A program made the position numbers and the translations under genes. Positions 35,125 to 47,672 of a DNA stretch of 64,000 bases are shown here, piece after piece. The stretch comes from Dendrobium chrysotoxum (taxonomy: Eukaryota; Streptophyta; Magnoliopsida; Asparagales; Orchidaceae), in contig CM034300.1 of NCBI GenBank assembly GCA_019925795.1, forward strand, positions 49,644,873 through 49,708,872, written 5' to 3'. Under the pieces are notes generated by a model. It did no database searches, was not told the DNA's origin, and saw only the letters and a list, made by a program, of their open reading frames with translations. Each line of letters opens with the position of its first letter. The first letter of the stretch is position 1.

Positions 35125-35643
35125 ATTTCATAATTAGTAAGCTCTCTTCCTAAGGCATCCAGGGAGGTGACAATTTGTTTGAGTGAACCTAGTATACATT
35201 TCGAAAATTGATTCAGTAGGTTCATGCAAAAAGTTTCACAGTCGTGAAGCAAGATTTTCAATCTAGATTACTTAACCTCAGATGTACCTTCATAAATAAT
35301 GCATAATCTATCCCAGATTTCATTACTAGTAGTGCAAGTAGAGACACGTATGTAATCCTCAGATTTTAATGCACAAAAAAATAGTTCAAGTACTTTGCAT
35401 TTAGTTGGGCTAAGTCCCGTCATCAAAAGTCCATTCGGCAAAAGGCAGTTCAGTTTTAACATTATTAACAAGTCTAAAAGGTTCTTCATAGCCATCTTTA
35501 AGAAACATCCACATGTGATTATCTATAGATTGTAAAAAGGTGGACATGTGAGTTTTCCAAAAATTAAAAGGTATGTTATCAAACAACGGTGGTCATGTAA
35601 TTAAATAATCTTCAGCAGTATTATGATTACTAAAGTTAGCCAT
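35125..35643 (-). pseudogene. gag: Element E gag fragment
   Basis: N-terminal gag from ATG 35643. The start codon context is retained, followed by blocks homologous to the other gag copies (KSEDYIRVSTCTTSNEIWD; then GRELTNY). The frame is broken between 35261 and 35268 and elsewhere. It stops at the deletion junction and reads on artificially into LTR sequence, so the 90-codon ORF across the junction is a chimera. Confidence 0.85.
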
Positions 35644-35685
35644 GGATCAAAATTCAAAAGTTTTTAAACTTAATTTTTGAATCTC

Positions 35686-35697
35686 ACTCTGATACCA
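35686..35697 (-). promoter_or_regulatory. Primer-binding site, element E
   Basis: TGGTATCAGAGT on the minus strand, 11 of 12 to the tRNA-iMet site, two bases from the LTR. Confidence 0.9.
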
Positions 35698-35699
35698 CT

Positions 35700-37580
35700 T
35701 GAAAGTTTGTTAGGGATGTTAGGCCCTTGTGAACTAGTCCCGTGGCTAACCAAGAGGGGGGTGAATTCGTTATTTTAAAAATTTGTGAGTAAAAAAAATT
35801 TAAAAAAAATCTTTTTTAAGGTTTTAAAATAGTTACAGTTTCGTGATGATATGTAGATGTTTAATAATAACAGAATAATAATCACAATCACACAATCATC
35901 ATCAGAAAAATAAATGCGAAAGATAATCAGAAAGAACACACCAGATTTTATAGTGGTTCGATCAACTTGACCTACGTCCACTCCCCGGAGCCTCCCCTCC
36001 GGGTATTGCACTAACACTAAGTGACTCTCGTTTTGCTCCCACAGTAAAGCTGAGAAGCCTATACAAAAAAACTCCTTTCCACCAACCCGGTGAGGCAGAG
36101 AACCTGGACTCCTTTTGCTTCCTTCTGAAGCAGGCAGAGAACCTGGACTCCTTTCGCTCCTCCTGAAGTAGGCAAAGAATCTGAACTCCTTTCACTTCTT
36201 CTTGAAGCAGGCAGAGAACCTGGATCTTCTTGCGGACGATCCTCCCACAAAGACACCAACAATATAAGAAACGATGACCGGAGAAGACGACTCTGATCCT
36301 TGCTTGGTGTAACCTTTGTGAATCCCTCATAAACTCTCCCTCATAAGATCCTATCTCTCTCTCTCTCTCTCTCTCTCAAGGTTCTCTTTGGAAAGGAAGG
36401 TGGCAAACGATCTTTCTTGTTGAAAGAAAAAGATCTTAAATAAGAGGGCTTAAAAATTGCCCTAAATCTCAACTAGTCGTCAAAGATCATCCAGGAAAAT
36501 CGGTCAATCCTCCTGTACAATCAGTACAAAATCATATGAATTAGCTTGGACGATTTGGTTTCTCTGGATGATTAGAAGACAAAACTTGTTCAGATCGTCT
36601 CGTATGATTCTACGATCATCCGGCATGATTAGTGTAAATTAGGAATTTTGTCCAGAAGACAGCTCGGGTCGTCCAGGGTAACCTATGCTGGATGATCTCA
36701 AAATTACTTGATCGTCCAGGATGATATCTATATCATCCTGTACGATTAGTTCAAAAATGATAATATCATCCTGCACACAGCTCGGGTCATACAGCCAAAA
36801 TATGTTGGACGATCTCAAAATGACTTGATCATCCAGGCCGATATATCGATCATCTCGTATGATTATTTTAAAATTGGGAATATCATCCAGCATATTTCTC
36901 GGATCGTCCAGGTGAAGTGCTCTAGACAGTCATGATTTTGCATGTATCATCCAGGATGATATGGTGATCGTCCAGGATGATATGATCATATCAATCAAAT
37001 ATTAATTAGTATCCTTAATCACTAGACTAATTTAGGCATGATTGTAAAGGATCATTCAGGATATCTGGGACGATCAGTCCAAATCCCTAAAAATAAAAAC
37101 TTGCCTAATTTAATCTCGCAGTTCAGAATTTCTGATTTCAGCCTATCATCCTATACGATGGGTATATCGTCTAGGACGATCTGCTTAATCAAACCAACAT
37201 AACATGGTCGCCCTAATTAGAGTTTCTATTTTCACTAGATTGACCAGGATGATATGAATATCATCCAGGACAATATAAATATCATCTAGGATGATATGAA
37301 TATCATCCAGGATAATATGAATAAAATTTAAAATAGAAACTCTAACTCACTAAAACTCTCCCCCTGAGGGTGTGTGTGCAAGGTTAGTTAGTTAGGGGAT
37401 CAATTACATTACATTTAACCCAAGAAAGGAAAAAATTATATTTAAACACACGCGAACCCGATCTTGAGTTGGCTTGAATTGCATTTGATCTTTTGTACCT
37501 GAAATGTTAGCCAATCAAAATAGAATACAGAAATGTTTGTTATCATCAAAATTATAATCCTTAAATCCAGGTTTATAACA
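35700..37580 (-). mobile_element. Element E 5' LTR
   Basis: TGTTATAAACC...AAACTTTCA, 1881 bp. Dense ATCATCC/GGATGAT palindromes at about 36485-37320, often in pairs 19-21 bp apart. TATA-like CTTATTTAAG at 36435-36444. GA microsatellite at about 36353-36376. Leader repeats at about 36085-36230. Confidence 0.92.
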
Positions 37581-37585
37581 AAGTA

Positions 37586-38948
37586 TTTTCTCCTAATCTC
37601 CCTCTCACTAAGATAAAAATTTTTAAAAATAGGTGACAAGAAAATTTTCTTTCTTTTTAATTTTTATTTTAAAGTAAAATAAAATAAATAACTAGATAAA
37701 AATATAATTTAAACTAACATAATACAAAAATAATTGTACATTCTCCCCCTTTGACATTATCAAGAAGAAGAGGAGCACAGAAAACCAAAATAATAAAAAC
37801 TGACTAAACAAAAATCAAACAATCCCTGATCTGGTGAAGAAGATGTTTTTAGAAGAATCAATTTGAAATTTCAAATTTTCTTTAAGTTACCTCTTGATTT
37901 TATTCAATAACTTAGTAAGGCATGTATTGACAACGCATAATCTAGAAAGGTTAGATATTCAGAAATTATTAATCCAAGCTCAAGTTCCTTTAAAGGCTCA
38001 AAAACTTTTTATGCCAACATCTAAATCAAGGAACAAATTAGAGAAGGAAATATTAATCTTTCCAAAACTCCTTTCATGAAATATATCTAATAGAAGATTA
38101 ATGCAAAACTTAGTAAATCAAGAATCATGATTTTCAATATCAAGTATCAAAAATATCAATAGATATAAGGGTTTTCTTATGATTTAAGAAATACAAGAAA
38201 GGTAAGCTAACTTATTATGGGCTCATTTTGTGCCTCTTTATTAATTTTTAGTGCACTTTATGCAACTTTTGATTTTTGATACACTTTGTATATCTTCCTA
38301 TTTTTGGCATCATTGTGCATCTTTTCAGCTTTGGACTCATTTTGTGCCTCTTTTCTTTTTAACAAATATACTTCATTTATGCAATTTTAAAGACTAAAGC
38401 AAACCCATTCTAGTGAAAAAAATGAACTACTTGATTAAGAAAAAAATGAAGTGGATTCAACAACTTGCAAAAAATCCCTATAAGATAAAAAAATGTAGGG
38501 AGATGAAAAAAGTTTAATTTCAAAATCTAATTAATAATTTGATGAAGATTTTGAATCAAAAATAAAATTGCCTCATTAAAAAATAAGATAAAGAGACAAA
38601 ATCATGAGTTTCCTTCCTTTGACTGATTTTAGAGAAGTCAACCACAACTTATGTAAAATTTTAAGAAAAATAGGAGGTAAAATTTTCATTTTTAGAAAAA
38701 ATGATTTTTGAAAATTGATTTGATTTTCTAAAGCGTATACTAAATAAAAAAGGTGATATGTGTGTGTTGATCAGAGAAAACTTTACAAAAAATGTAAAGA
38801 ATAATTTAAAATTTTAAAAAAATAATAAAAAAATACTAAGAAGAAGAAAGAAAAATAAAACACAAAGAAAACACAGAAAATAAACATAAACACAACGAAT
38901 AAAAAATATACATGCAAACAGAAAACAAATAAACACACAAACAAGGCT
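37586..38948 (-). other. Element D 3' non-coding region
   Basis: Directly follows gag. It holds a GGGGGAG-type tract in the TGTCAAAGGGGGAG context (about 37742-37757) and the hairpin array (38218-38352). No pol or ORF3 trace is seen. Confidence 0.75.
38218..38352 (-). repeat. Hairpin-repeat array of element D
   Basis: Five units of about 28 bp on the minus strand. Cores include GGCACAAAATGAGTCC, TGCACAATGATGCC and GATATAC-AAA-GTGTATC (38278-38294, a 7-bp stem with one G-T pair). Homologous in position and sequence to the arrays in A and G. Confidence 0.72.
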
Positions 38949-39971
38949 TTAAACATCATCTTGCTCCTGATCTGATGATTCAGAAGCTAGGTCTTCCTAG
39001 GAAATTTTTTGCTTTTCTTTATTTGTCCTTTTTAAAATTTGCTTAGTTTTACCCTTTTCCTTTGTTTGAAGAGTTTTCAAATTAGGGCACTGGTTTTTCA
39101 TATGTCCAGGCTTCCTACATCGAAAGCAAATAACGTTAGAAGAAATCTTAACATTCTTACCATTTTTATCTTTATTCCACTTTTGTTGATGCTTATGCTT
39201 GTGCTTTAGTAGACCTTCCAATTTGCTTGATATTGATGCTAATTCTTCACTTTCATTATCTACTAAGCCACTTTTATTCATATCTTCAGTGTTTAGTACT
39301 ACCATTTTACTTGCATCCACAAGTCTTTGACTCACAGTTTTCTCGTAGGTAATGAGTGAGCTAATCAGATTATCAATAGTATATTCATTCAAATTTTTTG
39401 ATTCATAAATAGTAACAACTTTGGCATCAACTTATCAAGTAGACAACGTAGAATTTTATTGACCTTTTCAACATTTGAAAATTCTTTACATAAAGCATGT
39501 AATGATGTCATAATTTGAGTAATCCTAGTATACATGTCTAAAATCATCTCATAAGATTTCATGCAAAAAAGTTCATAATCATGCATTAGAATATTCAACT
39601 TAGATTGGTTAACTTCCCTAGTACCTTCATATGTAGTGATCAGTTTATCCCAAATTTCTTTGCCAGTAGTACATGTTGAGATACTCATTCAATCATTAGA
39701 ATTTAAGCCCCAGAAAAATAGTTCAAATATTTAGCATTTAATTGAGCATTGACTTTTTCTTCTCTACTCCATTAAGAAAAAAGAATATCAATTTTGATGC
39801 CATTTAAAAAACATAAAGGTGCAGAGTATCCTTCCTGAATTACTATCCACATGCGATAATCTATTGATTTCAAGAAAGTAGACATACAGATTTTCCAAAA
39901 ATCAAAAGAAATATTTTTAAATAAAGGTGGTCGGATCCTTCCGCAGTATTATGATTTCCAAAATTATCCAT
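38949..39971 (-). pseudogene. gag: Element D gag (short, broken)
   Basis: Starts at ATG 39971 (MDNFGN...). Open pieces at 39389-39688 and 38997-39392. One CCHC knuckle, CFRCRKPGHMKNQC, near 39080-39125, followed by a Lys-rich stretch. After an in-frame TAG (near 38997) the frame ends EQDDV-TAA at 38949-38951. The coiled-coil segment and second knuckle present in A, G and the nest are absent. Frame breaks lie near the N-terminus and between the two open pieces. Confidence 0.87.
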
Positions 39972-40016
39972 GAATCAAAATTCAAAAGTTTTCTAAAACT
40001 TAATTTTATAAATCCT

Positions 40017-40028
40017 ACTCTGATACCA
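40017..40028 (-). promoter_or_regulatory. Primer-binding site, element D
   Basis: TGGTATCAGAGT on the minus strand, two bases from the 5' LTR. Confidence 0.9.
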
Positions 40029-40030
40029 AT

Positions 40031-41598
40031 TGAAAGTTTGTGAGGGGTGTTAAACCCTAGAGAACTAGTCCCGAGGCTAACCAAAAGGGGGGTGAATTGG
40101 ATATTTAAAAACTTCTTTAACAAAAAAAAAAATCTTTTTCTATCTTGCATAAGAAATGAATTAAATTAATATTAAAAAGATAAATCAGAGATATCACCCA
40201 AGAAGCTAATGATATTAAAAATAAAGTATAAAAAATTAATCATAAAGAACACACCACATTTTTAGTGGTTCGGTCCGACCTGACCTACGTCCACTCCCTA
40301 GAACCTCCCATTCCAGGTATTACACTAAACCTTTAGTGAATCTCCTTTAGCCCCCACAACTAGGTTAAGAAGCCCTTACAAAATCTCTTCCACCTCCCCC
40401 GGTGCGGAAGAGAAACTGAAATCCTTTTCACCCTTCTGGTGAGGCAAAGAACCTAGAATCTTTTTTCACCCTCTTCGTGAAGGGAGAGAACCTGGTCCTA
40501 TGACACTAAAGAGATCTTCTTCTTTCCAAAACTTCCCTTAAGACAAACCTTAAATCCAATGGTACTAAGGTGCAAGCTTGTCGAAGAAACCGTGTGAAAC
40601 CCCCTCCACACTCCCTTGAAACCCCATCCAAGGATCTTGTCCCTCTCTCAAACTCCACCCTTTCCTCTCTCCCTTTCAAGGCTCTCTCTTCAAGTTTTCT
40701 CCAAAAAAATGAAGCCTCAATGGCTGCCAAAGACACTTTTAGTGTCTTTGAGAAAGCTTAAATAGAGGGCTCTAAAAACCCTAAAAATTTAATTCTGGCA
40801 GCAAAGATCATAAAGGACAATGTTCTTTAAAAGAGGGCTTCAAAAATCCAAAAAAAATTAATTTAGCTGCCAAAAATCATCCAGTACGATGGCAGGATCC
40901 TTCAGGATGATGTGCAGAATTTGACCTGATAGTCCAGGACGATCACCTGGATGATATGTTCAAATTTGTATTAATCATCCAGGATGATTTTAAGATTGTC
41001 CAAGATTATTCTGTGATCATTCAGTACAATCAAAATATCAAATTAAGCAGATTTTATTGACTAATCACTGGATTAATTTTGGCATGATTTTTATAGATCA
41101 TCTAGGATGATCAGGATCGTCTAGGATGATTAGAACAAAATTTGAATCTTAAATCCTTGCCTAAATTATCATTAGCAGCTATTTTTTAAGATCATAAAGG
41201 ATCATCCTGGATGATCCAGTATGAATAGTTCAAAGAGCTAATCATCCTGGATGATAGAAATCATCCAGTACGATTAGTTCAAAAATTGAACTTCTAATTT
41301 TGACTCAATCTCACTCCCCCTGAGTGTGTGTATGCATGGTCACCAAGCTAGCATACACCCTTACGGGACTTGACTCAAGAAATCAAAAATACATTAATGA
41401 ATATTATAAAAATTCTTATATCATAACCTATTCTACCCAATCTTGAGCCTTAAATCTTCGTTGGATGTTGCATGATGTTCCTGAAATATTAGTATATACA
41501 CAAACAAGTAGAGAATAAAAATACTATGAGACATAAAGATGTAAGTAATAATATTTGTTATCAATAACAACATAAACTAGTGTGCACGAGTCACAATA
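40031..41598 (-). mobile_element. Element D 5' LTR
   Basis: TATTGTGACTC...AAACTTTCA, 1568 bp. ATCATCC-type palindromes at about 40800-41290; CTATTTAAG at 40757-40765; leader repeats at about 40400-40500. Same termini as the 3' LTR, including the unusual TA start. Confidence 0.9.
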
Positions 41599-41603
41599 GA
41601 GGA
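41599..41603. repeat. Target-site duplication GAGGA, right copy (element D)
   Basis: Matches 32920-32924 and sets the LTR start at TATT. Confidence 0.88.
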
Positions 41604-44600
41604 TAAGAAAGAGTTTAAGCTGGAGAGAAGTTATTAAGTGTAAATTACATATTACTTATTACATTTGAATTCTAATGAAAATGTGTTGTTTAATTATTTT
41701 TGTACAAGAAAAACTAAAAAAATTGCAAAAAATACAAACTATCAAATAGCGCCATGGCACCAAATGAACAATGCCAGAGCACCATTATGGTACATTATAG
41801 CGATATCCTCTCTATTTGTGAGCACTAAATTGGCATCACATTCAATGCCACTATGTTGAGAGAACTGCTATTTTGAACATTCAGCTTAACAATGTTAGAT
41901 TCTTTGGAAAATAAAAGTCACAGCATTACAATTTGATGTTGTAGCATCAAAAACTCAACATTAGTGCCATAGTGCTCATATTTATAAAGCACTATAGTGT
42001 GGCAATTATAACTTCCTAGAAGCCATAACCAACTTAGCAAAAGGATGCATTTGTTCAATTAATAATAATTCCATATCATCAAGCATCACAGTGGAACAAA
42101 CCAATTAGTGTCAAGGTGATGGTTCAACTTTAAGCAGGGTGATGTCACCTTATCAAGAATCATAGTGCTTAAGGACATTTTTTATGTTTTCCTATAGATA
42201 TTTAGTTTTGTTTGTAAAAGAATTCATTCATTTGAGTAAAATTGAGTACACTTTAAGTGTACTTCTACAATACTGACTGTTGACCTCATTTCTGTATGAG
42301 GTCACTGGGACCCATTTGGGTTCCTTTTTGGTGACCTAATGATTTAAAGATGTCTAGTTCCTAATCATATAGGTCCATGGCAATGCCCAATTCAATTCTA
42401 ATCAAACTCAACTCCACCTTCCAATTAAATCCCTGATCAAGCTTCCAATCAATTTTCAATCTACTCTCAAGTCATATCCAATCAGTCTTAATCATTGATT
42501 TGATTATCATTGATATAGATGATCCAAACTCAAACAACCAACTTCAAATTCTAATGCAAATCCAACACCCAAATAAAAATCATAGGGTTAAGGACCCAAG
42601 TCCTGAAACCCTTTCTAGGTAATTTTTTTATCACCTTGAAATCCAATCAATTGTTATCAGATTCAGAGTATATGAATTCTATATTGATATGACATGTCTC
42701 TAGTGTCAACCCTTCAAATTTGAGCTCATTTGAAGGTCTCTAACCCCAGAAACCAGATTAATTTTTAAAGGCTGCAAAACCTTTAAAAATTTACAGTTCA
42801 TGCAATTAGACTTGCCATTTTGTGGAATTTAACTTTAGGACTCTCTCCAAACCATTCAACCATACTAATGATTTTGCCCATGACTTATTGAACAATAAAC
42901 TATACTTTCCTGGACCCAATTTGACCCAGGATTGACCAGAGATCAAAATGACCAAAATATTCTTTAAAGGGATTTTTGGTCTTTTCCTCAAAATTCAATA
43001 TGGTCTTCCCTCATCAACTTTAAACACCTATCGTAATGGATCCTAAATGCCCTTAGGAACACATTGAGCCCAAACCCACACTTTGGTTTGACCTAATTGA
43101 CCAAGCCAACCATGGTTGACCAAAATCACCCTTCAGGGTTTAATCACCCATTTCAAACCAAATGACCTCCCCTTGAGATGAAACCACCTCCATTAAGTTC
43201 ATGTGATCAACTTGAACTTAATGGATCCAACGCTTAGCCCTAGGTCAACTTGGTTCACCAAGTAACCCATGTTTGACCAAACCTCCCATACACTTCTACC
43301 CTTTCAAATCTTTTGACCCTTCCCAAACCCATTCAAACCCATTTAAACCCATGGGGTGACCCATTTGGTCCTCAAGCGACCCCTATTGAAGGCCCAAGCT
43401 TTGGGCCCACTTGTGTTAGCCATTTGGCTTGACCCAAGTGTCCAAAGTGAGGACTCTCTTGAGCCAATTTCTAACTCTAGCTTAATTGGATCAAACCAAT
43501 GGTGGCATTGGGTTCCCCATGACCCAATACACCTTCCCTAGTTGACTTAACCCTTGGGTCAAATTGGGTTAGGAATTAAGCTAACCCAAAGTGGCCAACA
43601 CCACTATGGGTTGAGCCATTTTCCAAACCAAGCCCCACCTAACCCAATCAACACTTCCATTAGGTAGCCCTAGGTCTAACACATTTACCCTAGTCAACTC
43701 AGCCCTTGGGTTGACCTGGGTCAACCTCTAAGCTAGCCCAAAGGGGTAAAATCCACATTAACCAGAGCCATTTTGCACCATAAACCCTATCAATCCCAAT
43801 TGCCACTTGCATTGGATAGTCCTTGACTCAACCCATCTCCTACCTTAATCCCATGCCCTGGCTTGACCTAGGTTGAGCTCAAATCGACCCAAACGGTATA
43901 GGTTTGGGTCAACTTGAGCCCATCTATGCAATTGGGCTCCCCCATGCCTAATTGAGCTCACCCTCAAGCTCACTAGACCCCTAGTAACCTTTCTAGATTA
44001 TCCTAACCTAGCTAATAGCCGGTGGTGGCCAGAGTTAATAGGAGAAGCTTTTGGTGGCCCCCTCCATCTATAGCTTTGTCCAAGGCTTCCCAGTGGATCA
44101 TTCCATTAGATTCAAGCTCACGGACTTCTGAGGAGCTGTTCCCTACCACCTTGAAGCCATCTAGCTGTCCACTTGCTCTATCATGGTCGTCCAAACTTAT
44201 GGGAGGCATTCGAGTAGGGCACCTCGACTCAGATGTCCTCATTTAGATCCAGGCTCTCCAAAACTTTCCCTAGAGCTCTTTGAGCATTCCTCTCTCGTTC
44301 CCCAGCTTCCTAGCCCTCTTCAATGGTTTGAGCGAGCTCCAACAAAATCTATCCACGTCCCGCTCAAACTCCTACTTTCGGTGATCTATGATTGAGACAT
44401 CTGAAGGAGATGTGCTCGCCATCCTTCCCTGAAGCTTTATGATAGAAAAACACATTCATTAGGGCTTTTTATACGGTGTGATCTTCTTCCCGAGCTCCTT
44501 AACTAGGTAGTTTGATTAAGTGTGAAAGGAACTTTCAATCCAATGCTGTCCCATCATTGGATTAAAAGTCCCTATTTTCCTGATCCTCTCTATGAAATTT

Positions 44601-44607
44601 TGTGGAG
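41604..44607. other. Old non-coding repeat DNA between D and G
   Basis: No supported gene. About 42240-43200 is a reverse-orientation relative of 1027-2740 plus 32127-32360. From 43000 on the text is rich in TTGACC/GGTCAA words. A minus-strand TATA-like TATAAAAAG lies at about 44466-44476, and 44020-44440 is less AT-rich; this could be the promoter and leader of an old Ty3/gypsy-type LTR read on the minus strand, but no ends or primer site support it. Short ORFs at 44012-44395 overlap on both strands and carry no recognisable domain. Confidence 0.5.
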
Positions 44608-44612
44608 GTTTG
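44608..44612. repeat. Target-site duplication GTTTG, left copy (element G)
   Basis: GTTTG here against GTTCG at 58010-58014; the one difference is a C-to-T at a CpG. Confidence 0.8.
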
Positions 44613-46382
44613 TGAAAGTGCTAATAGGTTGTTATACCTATTAATTATGTCCCTAGGCTAACCAAGAGGGGGGTGAATTGGTTCTTTAAAAATCTCTTGG
44701 ATATTTTGAAAACCCTTTTTAATAAAAAACTTTACATATATCTTATAGTATGATTATGTTTGTACAGTATGAACATGTATAAAAATTTTACTTTTTCAAC
44801 CACAAAAAAATAAAGTGCAATGCAGAAATTAAAAATACAGTAAATAAATATAAGAACTGAGAACACCAGATTTTATAGTGGTTTAGTCAAACACGATCTA
44901 TATCCACTCCCTAGGGACTCCTTCTCTAGGTATTGCACTAAATCAAAGTAACTCTCCTTTTAAACCCACAACAAGGTGGAAGAGCCCTTACAAACTCTTC
45001 TCCATCAAACCCCAGAGCGGTAGAGAACCATCGTCCTTTTTCACCCTCCTTGTGATGGCAGAGAATCATCATCCTTTTTCACCCTCCTGGTGAAGGCAGA
45101 GAACCCACCATCCTTTCTCACCCTCCTGGTGATGGCAGAGTACCAAGCATCCTTTTTCACCCTCCTGGTGATGGCAGAGTACCAATCATCCTTTTTTACC
45201 CTCCTGGTGACGGCGGAGAACTGGACTCTTCTTCAAAGATCTTCTCTCAATATTCTTCAAAGAGATAGGGAAGAGACTTGAAGTACAAATAATGAAATCC
45301 TCACCTTTGGGCAACCTTATGAATCCCCTCACAATTTTCTCTTCAAAGATCTCACCACACTCACTCCCAAACACTCTCCCTAATCACTCTCCCTTCCACT
45401 CTTAAGAAGAAATTCATAGAAGATTAGTAGGACAGTCAGTTTTTAGGAATCTTTTATATAAAGGACAAGAAAAATCATCCAAAAACTAAAAATCTCAAGT
45501 TTGACGCAGTCAGATTATACTATATGATCGACATTCATATGTACAAATAGTTCAAATTATTGAATGGTTCATCCCATATGATCTAGTACGAACTAATGAA
45601 CCCCAGTTTTTGTACTCTAGAAAATGATATACAAACTCAAATCATACTGTACGAACAGTTCAAAAATGAATAGTTTGTCTTGTACAATCCTGTACGAACC
45701 AATGAAACCCGATTTTTGTACTCTAGAAAATGATATATGAAACCCATTCATACCATACGAACAGTTCAAAAAATTGAACAGTTCATCCCGCATGATCCAG
45801 TATGGACCATATAAGCTCCAATTTCGTACTCTAGAAAATGATATATGAAGCCTATTCGCACTGTATGATTAGTTCAAAAAATTAAACATTTTGTCCCGTA
45901 CGATCCAGCAGGAACCATGTAAGCTCCCATTTCGTACTCTAGAAAATGATATACGAAAACATTTTGTACTATACGAATTATACATAGAAAAATTTTAAGC
46001 CAGGAAGGTTTGTATCAGACGAGAAATAACACAAATCATCTCGTATAATTCGACATTGTACAGTACGATTAGTTTTTAAAAAAATTACATTTTGTCTCAC
46101 TCCCCCAGTGTGTGTGTGCATGATTACCCAATTACAATCACATCACTCAGACTCATGAAAAGAAAAATACAGACTCCAAGGCTAATAACCTCTAATTCAA
46201 TAAATTTGAAGTCTTCCATTGTCTGGAATGTGATTTTCCTGAAATGAAATGTTAATACACACAAAATAGAATTTTTCAGTATTTGTTAGGAGAAACAATA
46301 AATAAATAATAAGATATTGTAATCATCAAAAACTGACTTCAAAAACATTACTTGAAGAAACAGATTTGCACCAATCTCAACA
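44613..46382 (-). mobile_element. Element G 3' LTR
   Basis: TGTTGAGATTG...CACTTTCA, 1770 bp. Palindrome and half-site array at about 45510-46075, with GTACGA words predominating. TATA-like TATATAAAAG at 45451-45462. Five leader repeats of about 40 bp at 45010-45225, with a perfect TTCACC-AGGAG-GGTGAA stem-loop at 45078-45094 (minus). Confidence 0.92.
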
Positions 46383-47672
46383 ATCTCTCCCATTTTGATG
46401 ATGGCAAAATAATTATTATTTGAGTTAACAAATAAACACAAATTTTCTCCTAAGCTCCCCCTAAAAGTAAGCTCCCCCCAAAAAATGATCAATTTTTAAC
46501 AAGGGGTATCATATAAATAACGAAAACATACACATACAGACATACAGACACGCAATCTTATAAATCACACCATAGACACACTCAACCAGTTTATCAACCA
46601 CACAAAAACATCAAAGAACAATCCAATATGAACAATCCAATGTATATATGTACACCTCAAACAAACTCAAACAACTAACAAATAACTCCCTTTTTGACAA
46701 CAAAAAAAGGGACTATCAAGGTAGTTGATCATTAAGATAATGTTAAATAAATTGCTAATAACAAAATTAAGATCACATGCAAAAAATAAAAACTCAATAT
46801 TTAAATTATAGAAGAACTAGGATAAGAAAAAGTTTATCTATTTCAGTGTTTGAAATAGACAAATTATGTAACAATAACTATTGCAGAAAGATGGAATAAA
46901 ATTACTAATTTTATTAATCCAATAATGAAGATTAATGTTTATTATATAGATTTATGGGATAGAGAAACTGATAAAAGAAAGATCAATTGGCGACATTGTT
47001 CATCTTTTCAATTATTTGTAGCACACTTTGTGCATCTTGTGACTTTTAACAAATTTTTACCCTTTTTTAATTTGGAAATTATTGCGCATCTTTTCATAGG
47101 AATGGCACACTTTGTGCTATTTTATTTTGGACTAATTTTGTGCCTCTTTTGAATCTGTCTTTCCAAAATCACTTACTCTTAGCACAGATTGCAATAATGA
47201 ACAAAGATTATCACTTTGAAATAGAAATAAAAAAAAGATATAACATCAAATTTTGTAACAATTTTAGCTACACAATGCTTAACTATTGAAAACATAAAAT
47301 AGATCTTCTATTCTATATCAAGTGACAATGTAACTCAAAAATTTTGAGAGATTATTTATTACAAGGAAATTAATTTTTAAGAGCAAACTCATTCAACAAT
47401 TTATATTACAATCAACTACATTTAATGAACACATGTTACTAGATACTAGTCACAATGTAATTTGCAGTCAAACATTAGTTGTTCATTCCATTTAACATGC
47501 AATCTTCTTACAAGCATCCTTCACATACCTCTTCCAACAAAAAGAACTATCATTCACACATCAAATCTCCTATATACAACCAAATACCATACAGCCTAAC
47601 AAAATAAAGAACAACACAAGAATATCAAACACAATACCCATACAGAGCAACAATAGAACAACAGAATCATAA
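46383..47672 (-). other. Element G 3' non-coding region with purine tracts
   Basis: LTR-adjacent purine tract AAAATGGGAGAGAT at 46383-46396; a stronger TTTTTTGGGGGGAGC at about 46471-46486; a weakened TGTCAAAAAGGGAG at 46685-46698; and the hairpin array at 46990-47155. No ORF with family support. Confidence 0.78.
46990..47155 (-). repeat. Hairpin-repeat array of element G
   Basis: Six units. Two contain the perfect dyad GCACA-AAG-TGTGC (47021-47033 and 47105-47117), and others degenerate forms such as GATGCGCAATAATTTCC. Same placement before the purine tracts as in A and D. Confidence 0.72.

Larger units (their letters stand above)
34531..37580 (-). mobile_element. Element E: internally deleted Sirevirus inside D
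   Basis: TSD AAGTA at 34526-34530 and 37581-37585. Complete 5' LTR (35700-37580), PBS, about 520 bp of gag, then a direct join into the last 594 bp of the 3' LTR. Everything from mid gag to the 3' LTR's own TATA region is gone. Same LTR subfamily as H. Confidence 0.92.
32925..41598 (-). mobile_element. Element D: non-autonomous Sirevirus-type element, gag only
   Basis: Minus strand. 5' LTR 40031-41598, PBS, a short gag (38949-39971), non-coding 3' region with the hairpin array, purine tract, 3' LTR 32925-34473, exact 5-bp TSD. There is no pol sequence: gag passes straight from the first knuckle and an acidic tail into the 3' non-coding region. Without E (and one TSD copy) it is about 5.6 kb. 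Both LTRs begin TATT rather than TGTT, giving TA...CA termini. It is either a mobilised non-autonomous family or a one-off internal deletion. Confidence 0.9.

Noticed and set aside
44012..44395. Overlapping short ORFs on both strands
   Set aside because: No recognisable domain and no start or codon support; in old repeat DNA.
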